A stretch of DNA of 35,457 nucleotides, taken from contig NZ_JAHWDP010000008.1 in NCBI RefSeq assembly GCF_019312585.1, positions 1-35,457 on the forward strand, written 5' to 3'. The stretch's first letter is position 1. Every line of letters starts with the position of its first letter. The DNA comes from Halomarinibacterium sedimenti (GTDB lineage Bacteria; Bacteroidota; Bacteroidia; Flavobacteriales; Flavobacteriaceae). Below the pieces are notes generated by a model, which made no database searches, had not been told where the DNA came from, and saw nothing but the letters and a program-made list of their open reading frames with translations. Positions 34,801 to 35,457 of this stretch are shown here, one piece after another. The position numbers were made by a program, and so were the translations under genes.

Positions 34801-35457
34801 GATGGTGAGAGTAATGGTGTAGAAGTAACTAATGGAACAAATCCATTTGATCCTTGTGATGTAAGTATTGCTACCATTCCAATTCCAAGTAATCCTAACT
34901 ATGGAGTTTGGGCTACTGCAGATTGTGATGGTGATGGTGAAGACAATGGAACAGAAGCAACCAATGGAACAGATCCATTTGACCCTTGTGATGTAACAGC
35001 ACAAACAATACCGCCAAATCCAAATGCGCCAAGTACCCCAGAGCAAACCGCTTATGATATTTGGGCTGCCGCAGATTGTGATGGAGATGGAGTGACAAAT
35101 GGAGATGAGGTTGATGAGGATGGTGATGGTATTAACAACAATGGTCCAAATGACACAAACCCGTTCGATCCTTGTGATTATAATCAAGCAGATCAAGTAA
35201 TAGCTAATGTTACCACTTCTTGGAATACAATAGACTGTGATGGGGATGGAGTGACCAATGGAGATGAAATTATTGATGGAACAGATCCCCAAGATGGCTG
35301 TAGCTATATGGCCTCAAGTGTGACCTTACCAACCACACCTGCTTGGGAGGCGTTGGATTGTGATGGTGATGGAGTGACCAATGGCGATGAGATTGCTGAT
35401 GGTACAGACCCCTTAGACGAATGTGATTTAGTAGTAGCTAGCCAGACAGTACCACCG
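31816..35457 (+). CDS. Giant secreted Asp-rich repeat protein (partial, 3' end beyond window)
   Basis: The frame is open for 1214 codons to the last base. A signal peptide of ~37 residues (ends ANNLQAQ) precedes a beta-rich, propeller-like domain (38-~283; [28 protein letters not shown]). Residues ~285-665 are thrombospondin-type-3-like calcium repeats ([27 protein letters not shown]). A beta-sandwich-like domain (~666-771) holds [18 protein letters not shown]. From ~772 nine units of the form [11 protein letters not shown]..DGTDPxDPCD follow. Such proteins are typically T9SS surface adhesins; a C-terminal sorting domain is expected but lies outside. The start is the only ATG before the signal peptide. 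Confidence 0.9.
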   Translation, partial: MRNIYSKKSKIYRSLNKVWVLYSIILGSLLANNLQAQIVCGPVNTLYQTIGNAGAGVTEIYRYNNFQQSYVLVGQFPGVTNISASNSAYNATTQYVYSSTGGSTVRVYDPANNYNYIGDINITGNSVNFNNVLFAQGDFVGFVNGNSIVRFDVTGIASYPASIPVTEVVIAGAGGSNDFSLLGNSIYGVAGFSTLRVIDLVGNTVTNRALTVDNSLDGIAHGNGWGAAWQDRFGNFYTFNNLNGAIYKITNVANPASVNLVKILIANPSGQNDGFGCEIGPDPLDWDDDGVSDITDIDDDNDGILDLDESGGTGLDPGADADGDAILNFRDPDIPGYVDTNGDTINDNFDFDLDGVPDAYDLDSDNDGIPDNIEGQTTNGYISPSTFDADLNGLDDNYESAPGNGEGISIVNTDGIDNADVLDFDSDNDGIYDTNEAGIILSGLDTDFDGLDDAVDTTNDLTDPNGNIDDPTLLPDSDGDVGSGGDVDYRDSRDSDGDGVLDSVDLDDDNDGILDTDEYPGLDEFGDEDGDGIYNYADSIDNGTGDGSITNYTDSNLDGIPDAFDIDLDGIPNHLDLDSDSDNCTDANEAYNDLNADGGDGGEYGTGTPPPTNPDGTVIAASYLGTNATVTTFGPDNDGDGIANLCDLDDDNDGNPDTTDPNPLTPMAIDDSDSAVIGIPQNIQIIGNDDYFSNNDPSSTGTIYITDTGTGTAAGTIVFDPDTGELIYTPLASEGNTTVTVVYEVCNDITPLGPGPEDICSQAIVSIIIIGDTDGDGVTDNVDSDPNNPCDPVQAPGYTGYDSSNPIWQAADCDEDGVTNGTEANVDGTDPYDPCDYLVTSQNLANVGPTWNNTDCDGDGVTNGDEIASGTDPQNPCDYNPVLISLPQTTMWLLADCDGDGTSNGQEQNDGTDPLDPCSVTNQVIPNPADPNYSIWAAADCDGDGVDNGTEATIDGTDPYDPCDVATQTVQTNPNAPGTPAQNAYNVWAAADCDGDGESNGVEVTNGTNPFDPCDVSIATIPIPSNPNYGVWATADCDGDGEDNGTEATNGTDPFDPCDVTAQTIPPNPNAPSTPEQTAYDIWAAADCDGDGVTNGDEVDEDGDGINNNGPNDTNPFDPCDYNQADQVIANVTTSWNTIDCDGDGVTNGDEIIDGTDPQDGCSYMASSVTLPTTPAWEALDCDGDGVTNGDEIADGTDPLDECDLVVASQTVPP
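32668..33798 (+). repeat. Thrombospondin type 3-like calcium-binding repeats
   Basis: Coding repeats of the DxDxDG type, e.g. [22 protein letters not shown] and later [22 protein letters not shown]-like units. Each offers Asp-rich loops for calcium. They are irregular in length and few are alike at DNA level, unlike the later array. Confidence 0.8.
34249..35457 (+). repeat. Two-cysteine Asp-rich repeat array with six-unit super-period
   Basis: Units start (at DC) at 34249, 34378, 34501, 34633, 34789, 34921, 35074, 35233 and 35356. Each has one Cys after the first Asp and one near the end (PCD, GCS or ECD). Spacings are 129, 123, 132, 156, 132, 153, 159 and 123 bp. Unit 7 has a ten-residue insertion; without it the seventh spacing is 129, so units 7-9 repeat the spacing of units 1-3. 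Confidence 0.85.

Noticed and set aside
34495-35292. A 265-codon minus-strand frame opposite the repeat array
   Set aside because: It is the mirror of the Asp/Gly-rich plus-strand codons: GAT and GGA repeats rarely give stops on the other strand. The predicted protein is Ile/Cys-rich with no signal or motif.
34249-35457. Regular repeats that could look like a CRISPR array
   Set aside because: The repeats are in-frame coding units within one open frame, vary in length and sequence, and no cas gene is near.

Overview
The window is AT-rich chromosomal DNA of a Bacteroidota bacterium, almost certainly a member of the Flavobacteriaceae. The evidence is type IX secretion (T9SS) proteins, the gene order CBS - nadK - DUF6089 - uppS - bamA - ompH - ompH, a folK-deoxynucleoside kinase fusion, and -7 boxes of the Bacteroidota form TAnnTTTG. 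No plasmid, prophage, insertion sequence or CRISPR array is visible. Most of the window is housekeeping DNA; the accessory parts are the two ends.

Layout. 1-1392: the C-terminal end of a T9SS-secreted surface protein and its PorP/SprF-type outer-membrane partner, closed by a bidirectional terminator. 1391-6186: a VWA lipoprotein (minus), divergent from a LytS-type histidine kinase, a LytTR response regulator and a gamma-carbonic anhydrase. 6190-14245 (minus): the envelope block, read in the order CBS protein, nadK, DUF6089 barrel, uppS, bamA, two ompH/skp-like chaperones, then murI as a separate unit. 14330-19598 (plus): pdxJ and an alpha/beta hydrolase, a four-helix membrane protein, then tig, clpP and clpX. 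19668-27423: a tiny lipoprotein, a GH3-family enzyme, a DUF2797 protein, an AsmA-like giant with a queuosine-precursor transporter, folK-dNK and a TrmH-family methyltransferase. 27649-30588: mutS, tRNA-Gly(GCC) and tRNA-Leu(TAA). 30593-31193: a small lipoprotein overlapping a four-helix membrane protein. 31194-31815: a 622-bp gene-free regulatory region full of palindromes and hairpins. 31816 to the end: the first 1214 codons of a giant secreted repeat protein that runs off the window.

How the genes work together. The minus-strand block makes and assembles the envelope: UppS makes the lipid carrier, MurI supplies D-glutamate for peptidoglycan, BamA inserts barrels and the OmpH/Skp proteins chaperone them. 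tig-clpP-clpX is the cytosolic folding and degradation module. The outer segments supply T9SS cargo and an outer-membrane partner.

The most interesting material is at the right end. The giant protein holds nine Asp-rich, two-cysteine repeats. Their spacings and linker sequences show a nested, six-unit super-repeat of 825 bp that begins a second round inside the window. Its upstream region has two perfect ATCGAT-centred palindromes, a 10-bp inverted repeat where the -33 box should be, and two hairpin-plus-T-run elements in the inferred leader. A second notable point is the folK-dNK gene, which has no ATG, GTG or TTG start that would keep its conserved N-terminus and so seems to start at ATT or ATA.
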